Part shown: positions 43,890-52,689 of the stretch, one piece after another
How the letters are laid out: every line of letters begins with the position of its first letter
Position numbering within the stretch: position 1 is the first letter of the stretch
NCBI GenBank assembly: GCA_965243615.1
Contig: CBDEVO010000003.1
Span: 3,410,001 to 3,474,000, forward strand
From: JAJEEA01 sp965243615
GTDB lineage: Bacteria; Acidobacteriota; Vicinamibacteria; Vicinamibacterales; UBA8438
DNA length: 64,000 nt
Direction: 5' to 3'
Notes under the pieces: generated by a model
What the model was told of the DNA's origin: nothing
Database searches by the model: none
What the model saw: the letters and a program-made list of their open reading frames with translations, nothing else
Made by a program: the position numbers and the translations under genes

Positions 43890-44915
43890 ACATGGTCCGC
43901 CAGCGGACCTACGCCTCGAACGCCGACCGCCCGCAGGCCTTGCCGGGCTCGGCGGCGCGAGGCGGCGCCCCCGAAGCCCACGCGCCATGGGGTGACCACG
44001 GGCGCCCTCCAGTCCGGCGGCGAGGGCGTCGGGGTGGAGGTCGCACACCTCGTCGAGGCGTTCGGCGGTCCGGGAGTCGGCCCGGGCCTCGGCGAGCCGG
44101 CTCGCGCCGGTCCGGGTACTCGGCCTGCAAGGTGCGGAGTGCGATCAGCGCCGCGGCCCACCGCGCCGGCCGGGATTTCGGCCGGGCCGGACGTCGCGAC
44201 TGAACAGGGGCGCCAGCGGCGCGGCGCTCCCCGAAGCGGCGTTGCCGTTCAGCGGGGTGAGGGCCGCCGAGTCCGATTGTACGCGGTTACGTAACGGCGC
44301 GTCGGCGGCCCCTATGGCCCGTGGACCCTGGTCGGCCGTGATCGCCGCGGCCCGGGCCTCGAGATTCGGGAAGAGCTCGACGGTCGCAGTCCAGACGAGT
44401 GCGGACCCCGACGCGCAGGCGTCGACCGCGACTTGCCGGCTTCTCAGCGCGGCGGGGCCGCGATAGACTCTCGTTTCGTTCGGTTCGAGGACGAAGATGC
44501 CCGTGCAGCCTGTCGGCGGGCTGCGGGCGCCCATCCAGGGCAGTGTGGGAGACGCGCTGCGCCATGGAGGGATGGTCCTGGACGGACGGCCCGCGCGTTT
44601 TCGATGCCGCTGACAGGATGCAACACGGGCGCTCGGGCGGGCGGGTTTGAGCTTCGCGAGACGGGCTGGAGACCATCGGGCGTCATGGCGGGATCATCCG
44701 CGGCGGGCGTGCAAGGCCCACTGGATTCCCGCTGAAGATGAGGGAACGAGCGGGGGAACGGTGGCCGGCGCACCTGAATTAAGTCACGTATTGTGAATGA
44801 CTTATGGAATATACGGAACTCACCCTGCCGGAGTGAGGCGGGGCTGCGGCCCTGCGCCAGCGAGGAGCCCGTGGTTGCTCCCGCGTTGCACCGAGACAAC
44901 GTAGAGGGACTTCTC
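43890..44915. other. One-kilobase stretch with only remnants
   Basis: At 43892-43940 the bases encoding MVRQRTYASNADR resemble 41187-41230 (IARQRVYATNAAR), a short shared relic. A minus-strand frame (44534-44145) is open but compositionally odd. An AT-rich patch lies at 44775-44825. I see no supportable gene. Confidence 0.4.
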
Positions 44916-45161
44916 TCAGTCCGCGAAGAACGCCGGTCGCAGCTCGACGGACGGCACGAAGCGCACTACCTTTCGATAGATGGCATGCAGCGTGCCCGTC
45001 GCGAGGTCCCTGTGCACGGGCACGATCAGGATCTGTCGCGCGCCACCGGGAGTGACTCGCACCAGCTTGGCGTGGCTGCCTCTCTGCCCGGTAACCGCGA
45101 AGCCGAACCGGTGGAGGATGCGCAGCACGTCCCCGGACGACAGCCGCCGCAGCCGCGGCAT
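44916..45161 (-). CDS. hicA: HicA-like mRNA interferase toxin
   Basis: 81 aa: RLSSGDVLRILHRFGFAVTG, QRGSHAKLVRVTPGGARQIL, IVPVHRDLATGTLHAIYRKV, ending LRPAFFAD. The G-S-H element (His30) is the catalytic residue of the dsRBD-fold HicA family, which cleaves mRNA. Length and motif fit the family well. It is the second gene of a hicBA operon and overlaps the hicB stop by one base (TGATG), so translation is coupled. Confidence 0.85.
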   Translation of the reverse strand: MPRLRRLSSGDVLRILHRFGFAVTGQRGSHAKLVRVTPGGARQILIVPVHRDLATGTLHAIYRKVVRFVPSVELRPAFFAD

Positions 45162-45733
45162 CACGCTCCGAGGGGAGCCGTTTCGTAGCTCACCGACAGC
45201 CGCGGAGCGCGCGACAGGCCCAGCCACGCGGGGTCCTCGCCTTCCAGGTGCAGCGCCAGCGCCTCGCGAAGGTTGGCGAGCAGCTCGTCGAACGACCGCG
45301 CCTGGGTGACGACGGCCAGCTCCAGGCATTCGGCCACGTACCACCCCTCGCTCTCGGTCACCACGGCATGAACCGTGTCGCGAATCTCGACGTCCTCCTG
45401 ACCGTACGCGGGAGCGGTCTCCGAAACCCTGGGGACGGCGCCGCGTTCCGGGCCGGCGTACGTGGCGACGGTCTCCGCCGGGGACTCGCGGAACGCGGGT
45501 TCGATCTGGTAGAGGCCGCGGCGCACGCGGCGGAAGTACGGCCAGCGCCGGGCATGATGATCGGGCGCATTCACACAACATCGCCCGGTGACCTCGGTTC
45601 GCACCGTGGCCCCGTTCACGCCGGGCAGCGAGCGGACGATCTCTGCCGGCGTGAACGTCCAGTCGTCCCTGGTCCGGCAGAGGCGCTGAGCCGCGGCGAG
45701 CACCCGCTTCTGGATCGATTGCTTCTGGGTCAT
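45161..45733 (-). CDS. hicB: HicB-like antitoxin with extra N-terminal winged-helix-like domain
   Basis: 190 aa, longer than the usual 70-140. The C-terminal ~75 residues are the HicB partial RNase-H fold (IRDTVHAVVTESEGWYVAEC, LELAVVTQARSFDELLANLR, EALALHLEGEDPAWLGL). The N-terminal ~85 residues (KQSIQKRVLAAAQRLCRTRD, DWTFTPAEIVRSLPGVNGAT, RRWPYFRRVRRGLYQIE) look like a DUF7669-type winged helix and probably serve as the DNA-binding module in place of the usual RHH/HTH. It neutralises HicA and likely autoregulates via the inverted repeat upstream. Start ATG at 45733. Confidence 0.8.
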   Translation of the reverse strand: MTQKQSIQKRVLAAAQRLCRTRDDWTFTPAEIVRSLPGVNGATVRTEVTGRCCVNAPDHHARRWPYFRRVRRGLYQIEPAFRESPAETVATYAGPERGAVPRVSETAPAYGQEDVEIRDTVHAVVTESEGWYVAECLELAVVTQARSFDELLANLREALALHLEGEDPAWLGLSRAPRLSVSYETAPLGA

Positions 45734-45744
45734 GCCGCTTTCCA

Positions 45745-45790
45745 CACTCGACAACGTCATTGTTCACGTGGTAGATATAATTGTCAAGTG
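45745..45790 (-). promoter_or_regulatory. hicBA promoter with overlapping inverted-repeat operator
   Basis: On the minus strand TTGACA (45787-45782) is followed after 17 bases by AACAAT (45764-45759), a plausible -35/-10 pair 25-31 bases before the hicB ATG. Half-sites CACTCGACAA (45745-45754) and TTGTCAAGTG (45781-45790) form a 9/10 inverted repeat flanking the -10 and overlapping the -35, as expected for an autoregulatory antitoxin operator. Confidence 0.6.
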
Positions 45791-45876
45791 TAAAACCGGC
45801 CGGTCCTTCAGACTCGAGAGCGCCGGTGTAAGCTACGAGCCGGAAGGGTTCGATTCGACGCACGGAGGCGCCCCGA

Positions 45877-47088
45877 GTGACTGCCCCGTATACCCAGCAC
45901 CAGCTCGAAGCGATGCTGGCGGACCTGGAGTCCGACCTCGTCGAGCGCAAGGAGTCCTTGAGGGGAGACAATCCCCGCAAGATCCGGCAAGCCGTCTGCG
46001 CCTTCGCCAACGATCTGCCGGACCACCAGCGTCCAGGCATCGTGTTCGTCGGAGCGGACGACGCTGGCGCACCCGTCGGCCTGGAGATCACGGACGAGCT
46101 GCTGCTCCAGCTCGCCGACGTCAAGACGGACGGCAACATCGTGCCGCCGCCGACGCTCACCGTGGATAGGCGCGTGCTGCTCGGGACCCCGGTTGCGGTC
46201 GTCACCGTCATCCCGTCGGACACACCGCCGGTGCGCCACCGGGGGCGGATCTGGATTCGCGCCGGGCCGAGACGGGCCATCGCCAGCGCCCAGGACGAAC
46301 GGATCCTGAACGAGAAGCGGCGGCATCGCGACCCCCACTTCGATGCGCAGCCCGTACCCACCGCCAGTGTTGCGGATCTCGACGTGCGGCGCTTCGAGGA
46401 AGAGTACCTCCCGCTGGCGGTAGACGCGGCGGCCCTTGCCGAGAACGATCGGAGCACCGAGGAACGTCTCGCCGCCCTGAAGATGATCGCCGGGGTGGAC
46501 GACCCGAGGCCCACGATTGCCGGCATCCTCGTTCTGGGCAAGAACCCACAGGACTTCCTTCCCGCCGCATTCGCGCAGTTCCTCCGGGTCGCCGGCACGG
46601 ATCTCGCCGACCCCGTAGTCGACGACGGACGATGCACCGGACCGATTGCCCACCTGGTCCGCGGTCTGGACGACAAGCTGCTGGCGCACAATCGGACCGC
46701 CGTCGACTTCACGTCGGGGCCCGTTGAGGTGCGTACGCCGGCGTATCCGATGGCAGCTCTTCAGCAGCTCGTTCGCAACGCCGTCATGCACAGGACTTAC
46801 GAAGGCACGAACGCGCCGATCCATGTCTACTGGTTCGACGATCGTATCGAGATCACGAGCCCAGGCGGGCCCTACGGGGCCCTCAACGCCGAGAACTTCG
46901 GGCAGCCGGGCATCGTGGACTATCGCAACCAGATTCTGGCTGAAGCGATGAGGGTGCTCGGACTGGCCCAGCGCTACGGCGCGGGAATCCCGACGGCGCG
47001 GCGCGCGTTGCTGGAGAATGGGCAGCCGGAACCCGACTTCCGCGTAGAGCCGAACTGGGTTCACTGCACGGTGAGGGCCCGCCCGTGA
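45877..47088 (+). CDS. AlbA_2 (Schlafen-like) and HATPase domain protein
   Basis: 403 aa starting at GTG 45877 (ggagg upstream). Residues about 10-130 form the AlbA_2 putative nucleic-acid-binding domain (DLVERKESLRGDNPRKIRQA, VCAFANDLPDHQRPGIVFVG). The C-terminal ~150 residues contain a HATPase_c_4-type region (AALQQLVRNAVMHRTYEG, IHVYWFDDRIEITSPGGPYG, AQRYGAGIPTARRALLENG). This architecture is often annotated RecG-like or transcriptional-regulator-like. Some relatives act in defence or stress islands, but the activity is not established. Its stop overlaps the next start (TGATG), so it is coupled to the ParA-like gene. It is divergent from hicBA. Confidence 0.8.
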   Translation: MTAPYTQHQLEAMLADLESDLVERKESLRGDNPRKIRQAVCAFANDLPDHQRPGIVFVGADDAGAPVGLEITDELLLQLADVKTDGNIVPPPTLTVDRRVLLGTPVAVVTVIPSDTPPVRHRGRIWIRAGPRRAIASAQDERILNEKRRHRDPHFDAQPVPTASVADLDVRRFEEEYLPLAVDAAALAENDRSTEERLAALKMIAGVDDPRPTIAGILVLGKNPQDFLPAAFAQFLRVAGTDLADPVVDDGRCTGPIAHLVRGLDDKLLAHNRTAVDFTSGPVEVRTPAYPMAALQQLVRNAVMHRTYEGTNAPIHVYWFDDRIEITSPGGPYGALNAENFGQPGIVDYRNQILAEAMRVLGLAQRYGAGIPTARRALLENGQPEPDFRVEPNWVHCTVRARP

Positions 47089-48137
47089 TGACGCCCGTAC
47101 TGACGTTCTTCAACAACAAGGGTGGTGTGGGAAAGACGTCGCTGGTCTACCACGCGGCGTGGATGTTGTCGGAGCTGGACCACACGGTGCTGGTCGTCGA
47201 TCTCGACCCCCAGGCCAATCTCACGGCGGCGTTCCTGGACGAGGATACGCTCGCCGAGCTCTGGAGCGACCAAGCCTCCTCGTCCGGCAAGACGATCTAC
47301 CAGTGCGTCGCGCCGCTCACGCGTGTCGGGGATGTCAGAGACCCCGAGCTGCGGCGACCCTCGGACAGGCTCTATCTGCTGGCGGGCGATCTGGCCCTGT
47401 CCGGATTCGAGGATCTGCTGTCCACGGAATGGCCGAACTGCCTGGGCACCACGAACCTGTACCGCGCGTTTCGCGTGACCACGGCGTTCTGGCAGGTCGT
47501 TCAAAGAGGCGCCAGAACGGCGGGCGCGGACATCGTGCTGGTCGACGTAGGTCCCAGCCTTGGGGCCATCAACCGTTCCGCCCTGATTGCGACCGACTTC
47601 GTCGCGGTGCCGCTCGCCGCCGACTTGTTCTCCCGCCAGGGGTTGCGCAACCTGGGTCCGACCCTGCGCCGCTGGCGGGGGGATTGGAAGAAGTGCCTCG
47701 ACAACTGGGCCGAGCCCGACTTCGACCTGCCGCCCGGCAACATGCAGCCGATCGGCTACCTGATTCAGCAGCACGGAGTCAGACTCAGCCGTCCGGTCAA
47801 GGCCTATGACCGATGGGCAAGGCAGATGCCGGCCGAGTACTCCCGAAGCGTGCTGGGTGACAAGACTCCCGCGGCTGCGCCGGATCCGCAGGCCGACGGG
47901 CATTGCATCGCCACCGTGAAGCACTACCGCAGCCTGATTCCGCTTGCCCAGGACGCGCGCAAGCCGATCTTCTCTCTGTCTGCGGGAGACGGCGCCCTCG
48001 GGAGTCATGCCGTCGCGGCTCGCGACGCGTTCCGCGACTTCAGGACGCTCGTCGAGAACATGCTTCAACGGACGCAGGCCGCGACGGCCGCCGCGGAGCA
48101 GCCGCAGCCAGCGTCGCCACCGACGGGAATGGCGTAG
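47088..48137 (+). CDS. ParA/MinD-like ATPase
   Basis: 349 aa with the deviant Walker A KGGVGKTS in LTFFNNKGGVGKTSLVYHAA, switch I/Walker A' partner VVDLDPQANLTAAF and Walker B ADIVLVDVGPSLGAINRSAL. It is longer than a typical plasmid ParA (about 210-260) with an extra C-terminal segment (YDRWARQMPAEYSRSVLGD, HCIATVKHYRSLIPLAQDAR). No ParB or centromere-like repeats are adjacent, so plasmid partition is not the obvious role. Coupling with the AlbA_2/HATPase gene suggests the two proteins work together. Confidence 0.82.
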   Translation: MTPVLTFFNNKGGVGKTSLVYHAAWMLSELDHTVLVVDLDPQANLTAAFLDEDTLAELWSDQASSSGKTIYQCVAPLTRVGDVRDPELRRPSDRLYLLAGDLALSGFEDLLSTEWPNCLGTTNLYRAFRVTTAFWQVVQRGARTAGADIVLVDVGPSLGAINRSALIATDFVAVPLAADLFSRQGLRNLGPTLRRWRGDWKKCLDNWAEPDFDLPPGNMQPIGYLIQQHGVRLSRPVKAYDRWARQMPAEYSRSVLGDKTPAAAPDPQADGHCIATVKHYRSLIPLAQDARKPIFSLSAGDGALGSHAVAARDAFRDFRTLVENMLQRTQAATAAAEQPQPASPPTGMA

Positions 48138-48297
48138 CGGACGCCCGCAACCGCGTCGATCAGGAACCCATATCCGGCGTCAGCGGAAAGGAGCTCATGT
48201 TGGCGTCGGCCCAGTGTTTCCGTTCAAGTCATGCCTGACCGCCGAGTTCAACCGGCTTCTCGAGAATCGCCGGTGAGGAGGGAGCCGAGGACGGAGC

Positions 48298-48337
48298 GCC
48301 GGGTCCCGGAAGGGCGTTGCCCCGTCCGGGACCCGGC
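48298..48337 (-). terminator. Strong hairpin downstream of NHL gene
   Basis: GCCGGGTCCCGGA and TCCGGGACCCGGC, 13 bp perfect with a 14-base loop. It begins eight bases after the stop of the minus-strand NHL gene (48345). No U-run. The most likely role is transcription termination or mRNA 3' stabilisation. Confidence 0.65.
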
Positions 48338-48344
48338 ACGTCGA

Positions 48345-49421
48345 CTACTGCTCGCGCCGGACGTACTTGACGAGCTGCCGGGGCCCCACCTCGGCGCCGT
48401 AGACGTTGCCCTCGGCGTCGACCGCCACGCCCTCGGCCGCCGTCGTTCCCCGAGGCACCGGGTCGGGGTCGGGAATGAAGAACCGCACGTGGCCGGTCGC
48501 GGCGTTCCCGATGCGGATGCCGCGGCGCCAGCCCGGGTTCGACGTCGGGCTCGACTCGGAATCGGCACCGTAGATGTTGTCGTCGGCGTCGATGTAGATG
48601 CCGCTGAGGCGGCTGAACTGCTTCCACTGGTCGATGTAGTTGCCGTCCTGGTCGAAGATCTGGATGCGCACGTTGCCGCGGTCGGCCACGTAGAGGCGGC
48701 CGCGCGAGTCCATGGCGAGGCCATGCGGGGTGCGGAACTGCCCCGGCGCGGTGCCGATGCCGCCCCACGACTTGATGAAGTTGCCCTGGCGGTCGAACTT
48801 GACGACGCGGGCGACGGTGTCCCAGGTCGCCCCCGCCCCCTGGCCGCTGTGGCCCTCGGCGACGAAGATGTCGCCGTTCGGGGCGACGTGCACGTCGTTC
48901 GGCTCGTTGAGGAGCGGCCCGGAGCCGTCGCCGCCGACGCCGGGCCGGCCCAGGGTCATCAGGAGCTCGCCGTCGGGGTTGAACTTGAAGACCGCGTGCC
49001 CCTTGCCCTCGTAGGCGGGGCCGCGTCCCCGGGGGCCCTGGGCGTCGGTGAGCCAGACGTTGCCCTGCCGGTCGACGTGGATGCCGTGGGGGAAGATGAA
49101 CATCCCGCCGCCGAAGCTCGTCAGCAGGTTGCCGTCCTTGTCGAACTTGAGGATGGGGTCGAGGTCCGATTCGGCGCAACTGTTCGCCCCGCACCGCTCG
49201 CCGACCCAGATCGACGTGCCGTCGGGGTCGATGTCCACGGCGCTGGTCGAGCCCCAGGTGCGGCCCTCGGGCAGCTTGAAGTGGTCGTTGATGGTCTCGA
49301 ACGGGTTCGGGTGCTCGTTCGTCGGCCCGGTGACCGGCTGGGCGGGCGCCGCTCCCGCCGCCGAGACGATTGCCGCCACGACCACCGCCAACGCCGTGCG
49401 CTTGCCTGCTCGGTACTTCAT
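48345..49421 (-). CDS. Secreted NHL-repeat beta-propeller protein
   Basis: 358 aa. Excellent RBS (gggaggagctctcag) before ATG 49421 and a signal peptide (KRTALAVVVAAIVSAAGAAP). About six NHL blades follow: TSAVDIDPDGTSIWVGERCG, FIFPHGIHVDRQGNVWLTDA, LNEPNDVHVAPNGDIFVAEG, FRTPHGLAMDSRGRLYVADR, LSGIYIDADDNIYGADSESS and AEGVAVDAEGNVYGAEVGPR. These resemble peptidyl-alpha-hydroxyglycine alpha-amidating lyase-like propellers common in acidobacteria; enzymatic activity is not implied. It is in the same orientation as the following toroid gene. Confidence 0.85.
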   Translation of the reverse strand: MKYRAGKRTALAVVVAAIVSAAGAAPAQPVTGPTNEHPNPFETINDHFKLPEGRTWGSTSAVDIDPDGTSIWVGERCGANSCAESDLDPILKFDKDGNLLTSFGGGMFIFPHGIHVDRQGNVWLTDAQGPRGRGPAYEGKGHAVFKFNPDGELLMTLGRPGVGGDGSGPLLNEPNDVHVAPNGDIFVAEGHSGQGAGATWDTVARVVKFDRQGNFIKSWGGIGTAPGQFRTPHGLAMDSRGRLYVADRGNVRIQIFDQDGNYIDQWKQFSRLSGIYIDADDNIYGADSESSPTSNPGWRRGIRIGNAATGHVRFFIPDPDPVPRGTTAAEGVAVDAEGNVYGAEVGPRQLVKYVRREQ

Positions 49422-49546
49422 CTGAGAGCTCCTCCCTGTGTTCCGTCTCCCGGATTGCGGTCGTCGTGCTCTACGACGAACGCACCGCCGGCGTCCGTGC
49501 CGACGGGCGGACGCGCCGCCGGACCGTCGGCAGGCGCGATCTGCGC

Positions 49547-49691
49547 CGTCCTTCGCCGTCGGCGCCGGCACCGCGCAGGCGGTGGCGGCGTCGCGCATGG
49601 ACGCACCGCTCGACCGGTGCGCAGGTCCGGTCAGCGACCGTCCTTCGCTGTCAAGGCCAGCACCGCGTAGGCGGTGGCGGCGTCGCGCATG
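49547..49691 (-). repeat. Duplicated 3' end of the toroid-protein gene (two 53-bp copies)
   Basis: Copies at 49547-49599 and 49639-49691 match at nearly all of 53 positions and both encode MRDAATAxAVxAxTAKDG. The second is the true 3' end of the gene; the first is a stray copy 39 bases beyond it. Confidence 0.8.
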
Positions 49692-50734
49692 AAGCGGCCC
49701 CGGTCGGACGCCGGGTCGTGCTCGCGGTTGAGCGACGACGCGGGCCACGACCCGTCGGGGTCCTGGTTCCGGGCGAGCCAGGCGAGCCCGCCCGCGACCG
49801 CCGTGTGGTCCGACGCCAGACCGGCCTGCTGCAGCGCCAGCGTGACCAGCCCCGTCGCGTAGCCGTCGCTCGCGGTGCCGACGGGCGTCCCGTCCCGCCG
49901 TTCCCAGGCGCCCAGCGACGAGAGGCTCCAGCCGCCGTCGTCCCGCTGCAGGCCGGCGATCTCGCCGATGATCTTCTGCCGCCGGGCATCCGCCAGCAGG
50001 TCCGGCAGCGCGCCGGAGGCCCAGAGGGCCATGACGCGGTTGAAGGGCGGCTGGGCGTCGAGCCGGCGCCGGAGATGGTCGCCGAGCCGCGCGACGTTGT
50101 CCCGGACGTCGGGGTGGGTGCCGTACCCCTCCGGCGCGAGCCCCACCGCGACGGCGGCCAGCGCCGCCCCGTGGTACGGTCCCTCGTCCGTTTCCCACGG
50201 CGCCAGATTGAAGTGCAGCCAGGGCCACGCGCCCTCGTCGGCGCCGCTGGCCCGTTGCAGCGCCCACAGGTTGTCGAACGCCCGGCGCGTGCGGTCGCTC
50301 AGCTTGCCGGTCCGCTCGTCCTGCCTGGCGAGGACGAGGGCGTTGAGTATGGCTTCGGTCCCCCGCGACTGGCTGGTCTTGGGCGCGCCGTAGCGCTCGT
50401 CGGCGTAGAAGGGGCCGACCTCGTCCCAACGGGCGACGCGGGTCGTCACGCTGTCGAGCAGCGCTCGCTCGGGCAGCGTCGTCTCGCCAGTGGCGGCCGC
50501 CGGCCGCAGCATCGGGCGGGCGAGGCCGTAGGGGGCGGTCGTGTGGCAGGAGACGCAGAACGTCCCGCGCTCGCGCGCCGCCGTCTCCCAGCCCGACCAC
50601 CAGTCCACCCGCTGGTCGAGGTAGGCGGCGGCGGCTTGCCGGTCCCACGCCCCGGGGTCGCCGCTCTGCGCGTGGACCGTGGAGGAGGCCAGGATCAGAC
50701 CCGCGAAGAGCATCGGGATTATCTGTCTCGTCAT
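49631..50734 (-). CDS. Exported alpha/alpha-toroid protein with CxxCH heme motif
   Basis: 367 aa with signal peptide QIIPMLFAGLILASSTVHAQ. A CVSCH motif (60-64, ERGTFCVSCHTTAPYGLARP) could bind heme c. The rest shows repeated squalene-cyclase/prenyltransferase-like helices (FDNLWALQRASGADEGAWPW, EIAGLQRDDGGWSLSSLGAW, GGLAWLARNQDPDGSWPASS) with QxxDGGW-type motifs of the alpha/alpha toroid. The DxDD cyclase motif is not visible, so hopene synthesis is not supported. Start ATG at 50734 fits the signal peptide; an ATG at 50755 is an alternative. The 3' end is partly duplicated. Confidence 0.75.
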   Translation of the reverse strand: MTRQIIPMLFAGLILASSTVHAQSGDPGAWDRQAAAAYLDQRVDWWSGWETAARERGTFCVSCHTTAPYGLARPMLRPAAATGETTLPERALLDSVTTRVARWDEVGPFYADERYGAPKTSQSRGTEAILNALVLARQDERTGKLSDRTRRAFDNLWALQRASGADEGAWPWLHFNLAPWETDEGPYHGAALAAVAVGLAPEGYGTHPDVRDNVARLGDHLRRRLDAQPPFNRVMALWASGALPDLLADARRQKIIGEIAGLQRDDGGWSLSSLGAWERRDGTPVGTASDGYATGLVTLALQQAGLASDHTAVAGGLAWLARNQDPDGSWPASSLNREHDPASDRGRFMRDAATAYAVLALTAKDGR

Positions 50735-50775
50735 GTCGGAAATCCAGCGACCCATCTTCTCACATCGCAGAGCCT

Positions 50776-50804
50776 TGACAATGCGGGCTGACCGCCCACA
50801 ATGG
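50776..50804 (+). promoter_or_regulatory. Candidate promoter for the DUF1800 gene
   Basis: TTGACA at 50776-50781, 17-base spacer, ACAATG at 50799-50804, 34 bases before the start. It matches the -35 consensus, with a weak -10. Confidence 0.35.
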
Positions 50805-50837
50805 AGACTCCGGACGACGCATGAAGGGGACCGACCC

Positions 50838-52682
50838 ATGACGATTCGACACCACCTTGCCGTAGCGATTGCGGCCGTGCTTGCGCTCTGCTTCACCGGC
50901 GGCGCCGCGCCGGCGGACGCGCAGACCTGGGAGCCGGGGCCGGCCGAATGGCGGGGCGACCTGACCCCGATCACCGAGGCGGACTGGAGCTTCGACCGGG
51001 CCGAGCACCTGCTGGGCCGCGCGGGGTTCAGCGGCACGCCGGAGGACATCCGGAAGCTCGCCGAGATGACCCCCGAGGAGGCGGTCCGCTCCCTCGTCGA
51101 CTACGACGACATCCCCAACGACCACCTGCCGCCGTTCGAGCACTCCGGGTTCTGGGACGAGGGGCTGCTCAATTTTCCGCCGAGCCGGCCCGCCGCCACC
51201 GAGCTGGGGATGAGGAACGGCGAGAGCATGGGGGTGCGGGTCAAGCCCGACCATGTCAACCGGCACGGACAGCCGATCTCCGACCGGTTCTTCTACTGGC
51301 TGCGCGCGACCGGGCTGGAGACCCGCCGGGTCGGCTACTGGTGGGCCGAGCGCATGCTCGACACCCACCGGCCGCTCCAGGAGAAGATGGCGCTCTTCTG
51401 GCACGGCCATTTCGCCACCGCCCAGAACAAGGTGCGTGACTACCGCAAGATGCTGCTCCAGATAGACACGTTCGAGCGGCACGCGACGGGCAACTTCGGC
51501 GAGCTGCTGGTGGCGGTGGCCCAGGACCCGGGCATGCTCTACTACCTAGACGCCGGGGTGAACGTGAAGGGCGCGGCCAACGAGAACTTCGCCCGCGAGG
51601 TGATGGAGCTCTTCTCCATGGGGGTGGGCAACTACACCGAGCGAGACGTCCGCGAGGCGGCGCGCGCCTTCACCGGCTGGAACTTCGAGAACCTCGACTT
51701 CGTGGTCAACGTCGGGCAGCACGACGACGGCGAGAAGACCTTCCTGGGGCGGACCGGGAACTTCGACGGCGTCGACGTGCTCCACATCATCCTCGAGCAG
51801 CCGGTCACGGCCGAGTACATCGCGTCCAAGCTCTACCGCTTCTTCGTCCGCGAGGACCCGTCGCCGGCCCTGCAGGCCGAGCTCGGCGCCGTCTTCCGGG
51901 ACAACGACTACGAGCTGAAGCCGCTGATGCGGACGATCTTCCTGTCGCGCGACTTCTACAGCGAGGCGAGCTACGGCGCCCACATCAAGGGTCCGGTCGA
52001 GCACGTCATCACCCTGCTGAAGCACCTCGGGGCCGACGACGTGCCCGGCGTGCCCGACTTCAACAGCACCGCCATCGCGCTCGGCCAGCACCTGCTGAAC
52101 CCGCCGTCGGTGGCGGGCTGGGCGCAGGGCCGGGCCTGGATCACGCCGGCGCTGCTGCAGGAGCGGGGCAACGTCGCCTTCGACTACCTGTTCCCCGACA
52201 TCGTCAACTTCCGCGACCCGAACTTCCTCAGCTACAGCGGGGACGGGGTCGTGGGCGACCGCCTGCGCCGCGGCTTCGACTACGGCGCCGCCATCGCGTT
52301 CGACGACGACCCCGCGAACATGTCGGCGTTCGACCTCGCGGCCCTCGAGCGGGACGAGCTGTTCAACACCCGCGTCTCCGGCTACACCGCGGCCGCCCGG
52401 GCCATGCAGAAGCTGATTCCGACCCCGCGCGGCGCGGCCCGGGTGGACATGACGCGGATGGTCATGGACAGCGGCGCGGCGACCACCGGCGAGGCCGTCG
52501 ACTACCTGCTGGCGCGGTTTCTGCGCATGCCGGTGTCGGCGGGCATGCGCGACGCCCTCGTGACCTTGCTCGACGACGAGCTGGGGACCTCGGACCTCGG
52601 CCGCGCCGAGACCTACCTGGAGGACCCGCTGCGCATGGTGGCGCACCTCATCATGAGCACGCCGGAGTACCAGATCGACTAG
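50838..52682 (+). CDS. Secreted DUF1800 protein
   Basis: 614 aa. Signal peptide HHLAVAIAAVLALCFTGGAA-like to ADAQTWEP. DUF1800 hallmarks follow in order: AEHLLGRAGFSGTPEDIRKL, RRVGYWWAERMLDTHRPLQE, KMALFWHGHFATAQNKVRD, GMLYYLDAGVNVKGAANENF, AREVMELFSMGVGNYTERDV, EAARAFTGWNF and YIASKLYRFFVREDPSP. The family is common in planctomycetes, acidobacteria and proteobacteria, often next to DUF1501 genes (not present here). The function is unknown. The start is chosen for the signal peptide and the gaagggg upstream. A GC hairpin at 52690-52718 follows the stop. Confidence 0.9.
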   Translation: MTIRHHLAVAIAAVLALCFTGGAAPADAQTWEPGPAEWRGDLTPITEADWSFDRAEHLLGRAGFSGTPEDIRKLAEMTPEEAVRSLVDYDDIPNDHLPPFEHSGFWDEGLLNFPPSRPAATELGMRNGESMGVRVKPDHVNRHGQPISDRFFYWLRATGLETRRVGYWWAERMLDTHRPLQEKMALFWHGHFATAQNKVRDYRKMLLQIDTFERHATGNFGELLVAVAQDPGMLYYLDAGVNVKGAANENFAREVMELFSMGVGNYTERDVREAARAFTGWNFENLDFVVNVGQHDDGEKTFLGRTGNFDGVDVLHIILEQPVTAEYIASKLYRFFVREDPSPALQAELGAVFRDNDYELKPLMRTIFLSRDFYSEASYGAHIKGPVEHVITLLKHLGADDVPGVPDFNSTAIALGQHLLNPPSVAGWAQGRAWITPALLQERGNVAFDYLFPDIVNFRDPNFLSYSGDGVVGDRLRRGFDYGAAIAFDDDPANMSAFDLAALERDELFNTRVSGYTAAARAMQKLIPTPRGAARVDMTRMVMDSGAATTGEAVDYLLARFLRMPVSAGMRDALVTLLDDELGTSDLGRAETYLEDPLRMVAHLIMSTPEYQID

Positions 52683-52689
52683 TGGACCG

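Noticed and set aside
44145..44534. 129-codon minus-strand frame as a gene
   Set aside because: No RBS, odd Ala/Arg composition in the second half and no recognisable motif.
47088..48137. ParA gene as plasmid partition locus
   Set aside because: No ParB gene or centromere repeats adjacent; coupled instead to an AlbA_2/HATPase gene.
49631..50734. Squalene-hopene cyclase
   Set aside because: Helical QxxDGGW-like repeats are present but the protein is about half-length and lacks the DxDD motif.
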